Shown: piece after piece, positions 1 to 10,046 of the stretch
Position numbering within the stretch: position 1 is the stretch's first letter
Layout: each line of letters starts with the position of its first letter
NCBI RefSeq assembly: GCF_024679095.1
Contig: NC_066518.1
Coordinates: forward strand, 8,786,610 to 8,850,609
DNA: 64,000 bases
Direction: 5' to 3'
DNA from: Eriocheir sinensis
Taxonomy: Eukaryota; Arthropoda; Malacostraca; Decapoda; Varunidae
Notes under the pieces: model-generated
What the model saw: the letters and a program-made list of their open reading frames with translations, nothing else
Database searches by the model: none
Told to the model about the DNA's origin: nothing
Made by a program: the position numbers and the translations under genes

Positions 1-54
1 ATTGCGCACACGTCTGTTCTAAGGAAAAATTGTAATTTCACTATTTCTCTCTAA

Positions 55-75
55 TATTATTTTACCTTTCTTCAG
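55..75 (+). promoter_or_regulatory. Candidate 3' splice site before PolB N-terminal region
   Basis: A pyrimidine-rich run ends in CAG at 75, and an open frame compatible with the PolB N-terminal region starts directly after it and runs to about 364. DNA before it (1-54) is AT-rich with no coding match. This looks like an intron end, but a chance match is possible because the rest of the gene lies off the window. Confidence 0.3.
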
Positions 76-3000
76 ACACCTGCAGGAAAAAGCAAGCCCG
101 TCGTGAGGGATTCTCCCATCCAAACAGTTCTCCACAGCCAGGACCCAGCGGTTATAACCCGGGACGGCTGACAACAACACCCTCACCAACACCAGGTGAA
201 ATAAGCCAACATTTCAACGGGGCCTTAACAACGATCGACGTGCCCGTCCCACCAGCAGACAACGGCGACATTGCATCATATTTCAACAACAACACTGGCC
301 GTCTTCGCGAGGCAGTAGAGTCTGTATTCCAAGGCTGCCAGCAGGTTAGACCTCCTTCTTTAAAGTGTACGTTGACATGCATCTGCGCTTAGTCAGAGAA
401 GACCCTGACGGTGGAGTTCAATATAGAGATATGTATATGAGAAGTCATATGCAGGTAATTAGCTATGGCGATATGGATTCATATGTACGTGAACTATCCG
501 AATATTTTGTTAATCGGTTTGAACATGACATGTCGGACGAAGAGGGCAGTGGATTTACGTTAGATGAAATAGTTAGCGTAAAATTTTCCTTCTCTCTCTT
601 ATAATGCTGCACAATAGTATTGAGAGTATGTGCCCTATCCTATAGGTTCCAGGAAAACACAAGTTCTCAACCTTCGGGACCCACGGACTGTGTTTTCCAA
701 GTTCTAACAGCTTATCGCTATCTAAAGTCAAGAAATGTAGTTCCATCGGGCAGGCAATGGGAGAATGCTTGCTTGGCCTCTATTAATTGGGTAACATTCC
801 AACCCCGGTATCCTGGGAAGACCTCGGTCGGCTTGAAAGATTAAACAACATAAGTATTCGCGTTTACTGTCTAGACAACGTTGAAGACAAAAAGGCGAAC
901 TAACTCTAGTCAGAAAGGGGCTCAAAGATCAAGAAGTTGTTCATTGTCTGTTGTTGGGGAACAGACACCTAGCTCTTATCCAAGACTTTGACGCATACAT
1001 GAACCTGTTTACCTGCCAACGTCGCGGGAAAAAATGTTTTGCGATATCTGCCTGTGCGCCTGTGAGAACAAGGCAACGCTTGCTGAACATGTGCTAATTT
1101 GCCCAACGATGATCACAAGACTAAGATTCCCACCCGCGGGTTCTACTGTGAAATTTATTAATCATGCTAAGGCATATGAGCCATCTTATTTAGCATTCTA
1201 TGACTTTGAGAGTATTCTCGTACAGCCTTCTTCGAATGTGTCTGGATGTGTAAAGAGACATCACTTTGCCATAGCGTATGCTTACATTATAGTGAATAGA
1301 AACGGAGAAACAGTACAAAGCGGATCCTATTGTGGAAGTAATGCTGTAAACCATTTTATTCATACAATGCAGTGTGCCTGGAAAAGTTGAAATTTTCTAA
1401 AGGCTACAATAAAATCAACATGACCGATGAAGATACGACACGTCACAATGAGCAAACTCACTGTCTTCTGCAAACAGGGTTTTTTAAAAGGTAAAGGAGT
1501 AAAACATCATGACCATGAAAAATCAGGAAACAATTACATTGGAGCTTATTGTAATAGATGCAACCTCCAAATGAAAAATCACAAATTGCAGCTCACTCTC
1601 ATTGCACATAATGCTAATTACGACATGTCGTTAATCCTGCGTGAATTAACGATACCTGACTTGAAAATCAAACTAAGACCAAAACGTTCAGTTCATAAAT
1701 ACCATGAAGTCATCATAAATGACTTGAGATTTATTGACTCGTATGCCTTTATGTCTGGTTCGCTCGCGGCTTTAGCGAACCAATTCATCAGTAATGGGAA
1801 CGAACCCATATGCACACAACAGATGTTGAAAGATGTGCCAGCACCTGCGTTGCCATTATTGATCAAGGGAAAGCAGGTGTTTTGTTATGACTATATGGAT
1901 TCGATGGAACGACTTTCTGAGACACGTCTTCCATCCCGCGAAGATTTTTTCAATTCGCTTCAAGAAGCAGAACTTTCCGAAAGTGATTATAAACATGCTC
2001 AGAATGTTTGGAAAGTAGCTGGGTGTCAGAGCCTGAAGGACTATTTGTTGCTTTATGTAAAAGTGGATGTTGGTCTTCTATGTGATGTCTTCCTAGAGTG
2101 GAGAGGTATTTTGAAAACCCAGTGGAGGTTGGATATTGTAAATTATGTTAGCCTGCCAGGATTTGCCTATGACTCCTTTCTGCTAAAAACACAGCAGGAA
2201 TTAGAGGTGCTTAGTAGCCCAGACATATATCATTGCATTCAAACAAATGTGCGTGGGGGCTACACAAGTGTTGTGCGTCGTTTTGTACGCGCCAATAACA
2301 TCTACACGAACCCTCAGTTTAATCCAAAACATGATAGAAGCACTTTCCTTTCATATCTTGACTTCAACAGTCTTTATCCCACTGTAATGCAAGAGAAGTT
2401 GCCATGTGGGATATGAGAAAACTAGATGAGACAGAAATGCAGTCGTTTTTGAGCGGGGGCTTGGTCAATCAAGCAACCGATGGCGATTTTGGATATCTCA
2501 TTCTGTGCGATACTGAGACTGTCTCACGTGAAGTCGTTGAGAAAACGGATGACCTCCCACTGATCATCAGAAGACACAATATCACCAACAGAGATATATC
2601 GTCAGTCACACGCGAATGGTATGAAGAAGAAAACCGTCCAGCACCGTGTAAGAACATAAAACTGATTGGAACACATGCTGCTCAGGAGAAAATGCTATTT
2701 GCTCTGCCCTCCTTAAACTACTTATTCGACTAGGCCTGGTTGTTAAAAAAGTGCATGCTATTTATACGTTTAAAAAGCACTTTCTTGCGGACTTCATTCA
2801 GGATAACATAGAAGCCCGCAAAAGTGCTACTTGCCCTATCAAGAAAAATGCAATCAAGTGTATTTCAAACAGCATTTTGGTCGATTCCTGATGAACGTGG
2901 ACAAATATAGTGAAGACATATATATTGTCACCAACAGCGAAAAGTTTTTTAAGCTGGCCAGAAGTCATTACTTTACACGCGTTGTACCTCTCAATGATGG

Positions 3001-3930
3001 TCATGTAGTTGTAACTCGAAATAAGAAATATTCACGGGTGAATCATCCAAACTACATTGGCTACTACATCCTAGAGCTGTCCAAGCTGCGACTATATGAT
3101 TTCTATTACAATGTGTTGAAGGCTCATTACGGGGATCGGGCGAAACTAGTGTATTGCGACACTGATTCCTTAATAACAGAAATTGAAACTCCTGATCTAT
3201 TAACAGAGTACTCGCAGGAACCCTTCAAAAGCTATATAGACACAAGTAACTTTAGCCCCTCACATTCCTTTGTACAGCACAGACAACAAAGGAAAGCTTG
3301 GATTTCTCAAGTCTGAAGGGGATAGTAACATCTCAGAATTTGTAGGTGTAAAACCAAAATGCTACTCCATCCTCTTGGCAGACGGTGACCGGTTGAGTTC
3401 AGCTAAGGGCGTTCCAAAGTTCATAAAGAAGAAAATTGCTCATCAGCGATACAAAGACGCCCTATTCCAGAAGCAAACATTTACCTTTGACTATCAGGGA
3501 TTCACAGTGCAATGGACGAATGAGTACAGTAAAATATCCCAAGAGAGGGATATCTGTAGTTGAGGACAAAAGATACTACATTAGCACCTTGGAGTCGCGA
3601 TCTTACGGTCATCCTGATAATTCTATAGGGATAGAGGAGGAAGAGCAGGAGGAGGAGGTAGCCCAGATCATGACACTGTCAAACGAAGAAAATTTGGAGG
3701 AAGGCGATGAAAGAGGCATAACAGAAGCGAGACTAGCAGAGGTAATGGGTGGGCAAGAGATCGGTGAAATGGGAGAACTAGAAGAAGAAACCTATGAATT
3801 GTGGGGAGAACGGGATGTGCTGGTCGAGCAATATTTTCCCTTGATAAAACGGGTAGAGGCGGATGATGACATGTTAATGCAAGCCGCGGAACAGGAAGAA
3901 ATAAATCAAATGATCTCATCATCCCCTTGA
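76..3930 (+). pseudogene. polB: Protein-primed family B DNA polymerase (Polinton PolB), multiply frameshifted
   Basis: Would replicate the element from a protein primer in the nucleus. Blocks in order: N-terminal region (76-604 and on); a C/H zinc-binding segment near 1034-1105 (CDIC, later H and C); exonuclease motif I FYDFES (about 1200), motif II HNANYD (about 1610), motif III YVKVD (about 2055); polymerase motif A DFNSLYP (about 2360); motif B region with NYIGYYILELSKL (about 3050); motif C YCDTDS (about 3155). The end VVEDKRYY... is followed by a Glu-rich tail of about 100 residues to the stop at 3928-3930, longer than I expect for the family. Frame changes or stops occur near 365, 604-620, 760-845, 870-905, 1040, 1390-1490, 2405-2416, 2733-2830, 2885-2890, 3270-3316 and 3540, so no full product is possible. 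The catalytic motifs themselves are still readable. Confidence 0.93.
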
Positions 3931-4157
3931 ATATATGCTAGTAGATACAGACTTTTCAGAATAAATTGTAGTTGTTTATAAAATAGGGACTGGTGTGAAT
4001 GTTGTATATACTGTTTATAGTGTAAGAATTTGCCTGCTATTTTTATGTTAAATATAAAATATATGTAAATATATTCTGTATATAGGACTAATGTTGGAGC
4101 CTTTGATATTATAATATTGAACATGATTAATCATGAATCATAATTTTACCAAATTCC

Positions 4158-4266
4158 AATAAACAAAGAGTATGTTTGACTTGTTTATATTACCTTTATC
4201 AAAATCGGATGAAAAAAACACAATAATTGTCTTAAAATTTATGCGAGTTGTGGAAACATGAATAAA
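4158..4266 (+). promoter_or_regulatory. Candidate poly(A) signals downstream of PolB
   Basis: Two AATAAA hexamers lie at 4158-4163 and 4261-4266 on the PolB strand, 230-335 bases after its stop. They fit eukaryote-type 3' end formation of the + strand unit before the convergent - strand genes. AT-rich DNA makes chance hits likely. Confidence 0.3.
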
Positions 4267-4305
4267 ACGCTTTACTGTTTCGATCCGGCTCATGCATAAA
4301 AGACT

Positions 4306-4460
4306 GCCCGCCAAATCAGGCGGGCGGCGGCGGCGGCGGCGGCGGCGGTAGCGAGAGGTGCGGCGGCAAGATGCGACAGGATTGCTCGGGGCCCGGGACG
4401 GGGCGGGGCGGGGCGGGGCGGGGGCTGCACGGGGTAGTGGCGGGGACGGGGGCGGACCTG
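4306..4460. other. GC-rich island with hairpin and G-runs between convergent units
   Basis: The AT-rich element is interrupted by a GC-rich block. It begins with a perfect inverted repeat GCCCGCC (4306-4312), six-base loop, GGCGGGC (4319-4325), followed by a (CGG)n run to about 4349 and then repeated GGGGC units (about 4388-4425). The + strand G-runs could form G-quadruplexes. The block sits in the 3931-4593 gap between the PolB end and the protease end. No coding frame is supported there. A terminator-like or replication-related role is inference only; an inserted repeat is the alternative. Confidence 0.6.
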
Positions 4461-4593
4461 GGAGTGGAGCCAGACCTCTGATTTAAGCATGGTATACAAC
4501 CACCCCACCCCGATAAAGGAACTAGAAAATTACTTATGCTTCATGGAATGTAATACAATTCATTATGAAAAATCAATAAGTCAATACTTACTT

Positions 4594-5103
4594 TTATGAA
4601 CACGTGTTAAATGTTTGATGACATACGGGCATTATAAACTTGCTGTAAGCGAATCGCATCACGTGTTCATCATTCCTCGAATATTCGGTCTTGGAAAACT
4701 CCATACATATTTTTTCAAGAGTTTCTCTTACACCCAAGTGCGAAACATTGTAGGCAAAGTACATGGCATAAGCCCCGCACACATCGCTTCGCGTGCTTTG
4801 AAGTCGAAATGCATTTTATACATACTGAGCACGTGTTAATCAATATATTTGAAATGATCAGAGTATAATTTTGGATAGAGAGCATAACTATCTAGGAACA
4901 CTGCCATGCCCTGTTCATAGTAGAGACAAATCCAGTGTCCCATTTCTCTATTAGAATAACTTGATAGCGTATTGACGATTCACACAATAGGGTTTCTATA
5001 TCGAGGTATAGAGTTTAACTCGTCTGCCAATAACACGCCTAAAAACAAGGCTTGCTTTCCTATGTGCCCCCCAAAATCCTCTTTCAATCTCCATGTTGTT
5101 CAT
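4594..5103 (-). pseudogene. Adenovirus-type cysteine protease (Polinton PRO), broken
   Basis: Would cleave capsid precursors during particle maturation. The start ATG at 5101-5103 gives MNNMEIE, 13 bases after the capsid stop. The family triad is visible: His in GHWICLYY (codon 4935-4937), Asp in FLDSYAL (4890-4892) and Cys in CGAYAMYF (4777-4779), followed by the usual FSKTEYSRND segment and a stop at 4594-4596. Length (about 170 codons) is near that of adenain-type proteases. Breaks: a frame change near 5060, in-frame stops at 4980-4982 and 4836-4838, and a frame change near 4783. So all catalytic residues remain but the gene is not translatable as one protein. It is the last gene of the - strand array. 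Confidence 0.88.
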
Positions 5104-5115
5104 CGCACAGCCGCT

Positions 5116-6455
5116 TCAAGCGCGCACATCACACTGCAGCCGTCTTTCAGAATTAACTGTTATTATACCCACTGTTTCGCCAAACAGTATCAACAGACGG
5201 TTCTCGTTTTCTCCTTGCTTAGATTCAAGCTAAGTCTAAGCCCCCATTCATTTCAACGGGCAAATTATCATTCAAGTTTTCAGCACGCAAATCAAATGTG
5301 CAAATCATTGCCCCTTGCCGAAAATATCCTTTCCGATTAAATGGTCTTTGTGAAAACCAAGTGCATCCAAAGTACGATGGTAGAGCTCAGCATAGTCATG
5401 AGGGAATTTACTAGGAATATTATACATGGTTCTACCATTAACACTTAAGCTTATTTGACTTATATCGCCATGGCTCAAATACAATGGATTTAGCGTATAG
5501 TCGCCAGAATGAGCTTCCATGCTCGTTATAATAAGCGAGAGTTTTTCCGAATAACATCACCCCACGGTTGATCATACGTTCCTGAGGTTTGGTCTTTGGC
5601 TAGCATAGGTTTTCAAGAGGGTTTTGGTAAATGTCGATTTCAAAAGATTCCTGTGGCGAGAGACGCGTTCAAAGCATGAAGTGCATTAGGTAAGGAAACA
5701 GTCGCGTATAAAGCAGCTTGGCTGAATCTATATGCAGACGAATGTTATCGCCAGTTGGAGAATTTAGCAGCCATGCATTACTAGATAGTTCCATTCTGAG
5801 TCTAATCGAAATACCATCGAGCAAGTAACTGTCTAAAGAACTTATATCCAGAAGAAGCGGGGTACAGAGTTGTATACCGTGAGTCTTAACCCGCTTCATA
5901 ATGGTCTTGTGTTGCGCGCTGGCATTGTCAAAGTATTCTGCTGTTACTTTGGAAATAAAACCGTTCTCTGGGATGGCAATATTAGCATTGGCTCCAATTG
6001 TATTCAATTTGTTGGGCGACAAAGTATTCAGCATTTTAACGTATGACGTGTACCCATAAAGTACATTATTGTCAACAGCTACATCTCCCAAAAACATTGC
6101 ACTGATTTGAATAGGCTGTGCGCGGTATTATTTGCAAATTCAACGTGTTGAACGTCTTCGAGAGGAGTAGTATTGTCTGGCTTAGTTAAGCGTAAAGAGG
6201 TGTGCAACACCAATTTCCCCAAATCAATAAAACTGCCAAGTGTTCCAGGAATGAGAAATTCTATATATCTATCGGATAATTTCATATTGAATCCGAGGTT
6301 AGTAGGTAAAACATCAGCATCATAACGGGAGGCAATCGTTGTTTCCAATAATCTCATTTTGTTAGGCGGGGAAACAATTCACTGACACCGGCGGCATATT
6401 GCCCCAGGGGAGAACGCGGGTTCCCGACACCAACCGCGCTGGTGATGCTCGCCAT
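5116..6455 (-). pseudogene. Polinton major capsid protein (double jelly-roll), frameshifted
   Basis: Would form the hexon-like capsid shell. The core starts MRLLETTIASRYDADV at 6357 and contains segments that fit Polinton MCPs: FIDLGKLVLHTSLRL, VEFANNTAHSLFKSVQMFLGD (break near 6085 within it), LLLDISSLDSYLLDGISIRL, and near the end NPLYLSHGDISQISLSVNGR (about 5480) and a final strand-rich stretch ending with a stop at 5116-5118. A possible N-terminal piece, MASITSAVGVGNP, opens at 6455 and ends in a TGA overlapping the 6357 ATG. It is either the true start in another frame or a tiny separate gene. Further breaks lie near 5669-5520, 5305 and 5230. Identification rests on pattern and position between pX and protease; a structure-based search would confirm it. 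Confidence 0.8.
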
Positions 6456-6477
6456 ACTGCTCTTAGTTCAACAATGA

Positions 6478-6930
6478 TTACAACTCGGTAAAGATGTCCT
6501 TTATAACACCTTTTCCTCCCGACTCGCTTGACTTTCTTTTTCCCGCTTCCTCTAGTCAATTTCATTGCAGCTTGCTTTAAGGAATTAATTCCATGCTTTT
6601 TATAGAGCTTCTCAAGTTGCTTCCCTGTGAAATATCATCTAGAACGTTGTTTCCAAATGTTCGAGCTGAAGGCACAATGACATTTTCACTAGGAAAGGGA
6701 AAGCTCTTTAGCGAGTCCAGCTAAAACCGAGAATAAACCCCGCCTCTGTGATAGCTTGGTTCATAAGAAAGTGTGACTATATCATCAATACCACTCCTCG
6801 GGTTGATATCTGTTTGCCATTCGAAAACAGGGTATGATATTCTGCTACGGAAGGAGGGATGAATGTAACCCGCATGGCGGCGAGGAGACTGTCTTTTCAA
6901 ATGGACAACATTCCTATTAATACAGCAAAA
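6478..6930 (-). pseudogene. pX-like basic minor virion protein of Polinton type, frameshifted
   Basis: Polinton pX-type proteins are small minor virion/core proteins with a hydrophobic middle and a strongly basic end. Here a frame from about 6921 (INRNVVHLKRQ) leads to a GG-containing stretch stopping at 6721. Downstream pieces in other frames give FGNNVLDDISQGSNL and then KKHGINSLKQAAMKL with a Lys/Arg-rich end (GKKKVKRVGRKR). A stop that fits this family's short ending is at 6478-6480. No in-frame ATG was found after the penton stop at 6944, so the start is lost or non-obvious. It lies between penton and MCP, a place where Polintons often carry this gene. Family call is inferred from composition and context. 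Confidence 0.62.
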
Positions 6931-6943
6931 TGTACTCAAAGAT

Positions 6944-7808
6944 TCAACGCGATCGGATATGAAGTAAACATGTAACAGGGTATCCTTCTTCGAAATGCAT
7001 AGGACGACCTTTTGATCTGTGAGTTTAATAGAAATCGAATCAATTACTTTGGATTTAAGGGACTTATATATAGTTGGATGCACGCCTTTGTTAGACCTCC
7101 AGAGAGCGAAAAGGCATCAAGAATATTTACATTTTTCCCTGCATACCTAGAGGGATTGACAAGGTCAGTGTAAATGAGAACACACTGTACGTCACCATTT
7201 CTCAACAGAGGGGCACGACCATGTAGCGGAACAAGAACGGGGTTTTTTTGTTTTTCATGTGTACCCAAGGAAGAAAACACAACATAACCTAAGTTGGGGA
7301 CAAAACCGAGAACCTGGGCCAGTCGCGCATCAAAGGAAACCTTAATAAATACAACTTGTGGATGATAACCATTGTAGCAGAACAAAGTTAAATGATCATT
7401 TGCGGAGCTAAATGCAAGAACCTCTCTAGAATACGCTAGTAAATGGTAGTTGTATCCATCGACCATCTCCTTTATCAATGTCGTTATTATACCGTTAACA
7501 CACATCAGCAAATACCCAGTGGCATTATACAAGATATTATCATTAATAGCCTTTGACAGTGTGCGTCTTTCAATAGCTTCTGAATCTGGCGTTTGTCTTA
7601 TACCACATTCAAGGTGTATGCTACACTCTGGTTCACCCGGTTTAACAATGTAATACCGACGGGGAAGCAACACGTTCAGTAGACCGACTTCATATTCCAC
7701 GTCCTTGTCTAATGTTAGAGTTTGTATATTATTAGTAAAGCTAGTGCTGGAATTGGGGTAAATTTCCCAATCCGCAATGCTGGTAACATATATATGATGT
7801 GACTCCAT
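6944..7808 (-). pseudogene. Polinton penton / minor capsid protein (single jelly-roll), nearly intact
   Basis: Would occupy the capsid vertices. The ATG at 7806-7808 opens 254 codons. The N-terminal strand pattern IYPNSSTSF, then VEYEVGLLNVLLPRRYY, is the classic penton beginning, in which the element of strain (EVGL) precedes an aromatic-rich strand. Late in the gene are VLIYTDLVNPSRYAGKNV and, after a frame change near 7080, a DSISIKLTDQ segment. A second frame change near 7005 leads to the ending with LLHIRSR and a stop at 6944-6946. So there are only two breaks, both in the last 40 codons. The neighbours are the macrodomain-like gene upstream and pX downstream. Confidence 0.85.
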
Positions 7809-7989
7809 TTAGAGCAAGCAAGACACTAGCAAAAATATTATAATTATTTCATTATATAGAGGTAGACATGACGAGATGCCAATTACATATTGAAGGTAAA
7901 TCATACTAAACATCATTACATTGTTATTTATTGACATATTTTACATTTAGTGATGTACATAATTATTGGGAAATTGTCTGGAGCTATAG

Positions 7990-8739
7990 TTATTCAGGAT
8001 CCACGTCGACTACAGCACCGTCCCGTTTTCTTTTCCATTCGTCAGCCACAGCATCGTCCTCTGTATCCACCAGTTTCCTCTTCCTGTTTCGCTGGGAGAC
8101 ACAGATAGAGTTAATTTTGTTTCAGGCTCATCGCAGGTCCACCATCTGTCCAGGATGACGCACGATATATTATGCAGTTGGAGTTCAGCCGCAGCCTCTT
8201 GGAGATGCGGTTGGTAGTCAGCTTTCCACAACACGTAAAGAATTCCAGCGCTTGCAATATTGTAGGGAAGACGACACTTGTAATGTTGCTTTTAATCACC
8301 CATTCTACCAGTTTTGTGATGGACTCTTTAAACCAGCGGAGGCGGTTATCATAACTGTCTTCCTTTACCCCACGAATGAAATTTTGATCTCTCGACGTCT
8401 GAAGATATCCTTGGTTTATAGGGTTATTTTCCAGTTCGCGGCCAGGAGCATACTGGGTTAGGATACACGCCACATAAGGAGATTTTCACCGGAGGATAGC
8501 GAATATGCAGACTACCGGGAATACCACGATCTTCCCAGCGACACCTGTTCAGTTGATAGATCGGGCTTCTTCGCGGTAGAGATTACTGTGCGCGTATAAT
8601 CCATGTAGGCGTCCAGTAAACCCCTCTTTTCGTAGCAGGAACTGCAGTTGAGGGAAGAAACGATGATGGTCTTGTTGTTGCGGTAGATGTCATCGCCAGG
8701 AGAACCGTCTTTGTAGTTGAACACGTAGGCGTCCGACAT
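7990..8739 (-). pseudogene. Macrodomain-like gene (Appr-1''-p phosphatase type) carried by the Polinton, frameshifted
   Basis: The ATG at 8737-8739 starts MSDAYVFNYKDGSPGDD. In order, across frames, I see blocks that fit a viral/cellular macrodomain subfamily that removes or binds ADP-ribose: RGL (about 8620), WEDRGIPGSLHI (about 8535), ILTQYAPGRE (about 8460), DNRLRWFKES (about 8340), VVFP followed in another frame by YNI (about 8265), and WKADYQPHLQE (about 8220). The usual Gly-rich loop after FPYNI is not glycine-rich here (ASAGILYV), which may mean decay or loss of ligand binding. The end is basic (KRKR) and Asp-rich, with a stop at 7990-7992, and looks like a nuclear localisation signal. 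Frame changes occur near 8540, 8475, 8260 and 8105. The role is inferred: countering or sensing ADP-ribosylation. No profile search was possible. Confidence 0.5.
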
Positions 8740-8830
8740 GGTGTCCTCTGGTATACTGGTGAGTGATGAATAGTACCGCTTCAGCTGATGGCGAGGGACG
8801 AGTAGCGAACCATCGTCCCATCTGCTCTCT

Positions 8831-8962
8831 CTATAAGCCCGCTCGGGGCACCACCGTGTCCGAGCGTGTTCGTCCTCGCCTCCGGCATTTCTCTCTCCAT
8901 GACGTCGCCGCCCCTCTGTATAAGTCGCGCGTCCAACGCGGTTCAGTATCTACAACGTCCAT
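8831..8962 (-). CDS. Small arginine-rich ORF, unrecognised
   Basis: An open frame of 43 codons (MDVVDTEPRW..., Arg-rich middle RRRGRTR) lies in a relatively GC-rich gap between the macrodomain-like gene and the next gene upstream. It could be a small gene, an N-terminal extension of the macrodomain-like gene in another frame, or chance. A TATA-like TTATA sits on the - strand within it. Nothing identifies it. Confidence 0.15.
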   Translation of the reverse strand: MDVVDTEPRWTRDLYRGAATSWREKCRRRGRTRSDTVVPRAGL

Positions 8963-9000
8963 GATTCTGTTTCTTTCTTGAATCACAATGTAGGACTGCA

Positions 9001-9722
9001 CTAGCACATTGGAAAAGCGGATTTAATATGGGTCCCATCTGTAAGTTGCCAACGATGGTTGTTTGGTGAAACCAGATCCCTGAATCTTTTGCCGCACGCG
9101 CGTATTTTTATTTCGCTAGGTAATACACCCGTGGCGTCAATGATGTGTTTTATATCAGCAATGTCAGCAATCGTTGGTTTTGACTTGCATTAGAGAGTAA
9201 ATTCAACATGTACAGGATATTGGAGGATCGAACAGAAGACAATAGGTTGCCTCGGCTATCCCATTTTACGATGGGATTGTCTTTTATTCGTTCTAGCATC
9301 ATATTGACGTATGGCACGTCGATACTTTTAACATACAGAGGTATTAAATTACTTATTTCAGGATTGGAGGATATCTTGTTCTCCTAATCCCTGTGACTCT
9401 AAGTTCCACGGGTGGTAGTTTTGTGGTTTTGTATACACCAGATCGCGATATTTTTTTTTTTGTAGCTTTTCTTTCTTACAGAGCGAGACGACGGGTTCAA
9501 TCTTGTAGGAGTGCTTGGTCTTGCACCATGGGAGGACACGACAGGACCGCTGCTGCTTGCTGGCACATGTTCAGAGACCGGCATATGATCGGGATGGGTC
9601 GACTGCGGGTTGAAACACGATTGGCCGTTGACCCCCGGACTCGTGGAGTTGGCGCATTTAGGCTTAATACCCGTTAAAACACGCTCAGCGGTAGACTCAG
9701 GAACAAGATAATACGTGCGCAT
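9001..9722 (-). pseudogene. Unrecognised Polinton gene beginning MRTYYLVP, frameshifted
   Basis: The ATG at 9720-9722 overlaps the stop of the gene before it as TAATG, which supports both boundaries. Reading across at least three frame changes (near 9455, 9360 and 9170), the product has an N-terminal MRTYYLVPESTAERVL segment, a Ser/Pro/Thr-rich linker (about residues 25-85), and a C-terminal part with KWDSRGNLL, ADIKHIIDATGVLPSEIK and SPNNHRWQLTDG, ending at 9001-9003. Predicted length is about 235 residues. I do not recognise a domain; similarly laid-out hypothetical proteins occur in Polintons (recollection, not tested). Function is unknown; position among capsid genes suggests a virion or assembly role. 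Confidence 0.55.
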
Positions 9723-10005
9723 TATCCAAATAATTTTCCGATCAAGGAAGCGGCAATAGGTAGTATAGCAGCTAATATATTACCGCCCTGTCTCGATGTC
9801 AATATAAGTCTTTTCTTATGGAGAGGAGTTTTCTAGCTATGGCACGTATGTCTTCCCGATAGTTACGTAATTTCTTGATAACTTTGCTATTGAGGGTGAG
9901 GTGCTTCTTTAACAAATTGGAAAATATTTCAGATATACAGTTCAATTGTTCTCGAGCTGCTTGCTTAATAGCACGGTTTCTATCTTTTACTTTTAATTTC
10001 TTCAA
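9722..10005 (-). pseudogene. Small basic protein with C-terminal hydrophobic segment (one frameshift)
   Basis: The ATG at 10003-10005 starts MKKLKVKDRNRAIKQ, a Lys/Arg-rich, probably helical protein. After a frame change near 9800 the end reads RQGGNILAAILPIAASLIG, a Gly/Ala/Ile-rich amphipathic or membrane-active segment, with TAA at 9722-9724 overlapping the next ATG. About 93 residues in all. The layout (basic body plus short hydrophobic tail) recalls adenovirus pX/pVI-like cores and small Polinton proteins; this is inference. It starts 42 bases after the integrase end. Confidence 0.6.
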
Positions 10006-10046
10006 AAGTAAGACAAAGTTTTGTGTGCACTGAGGAGTGGTGTCTT

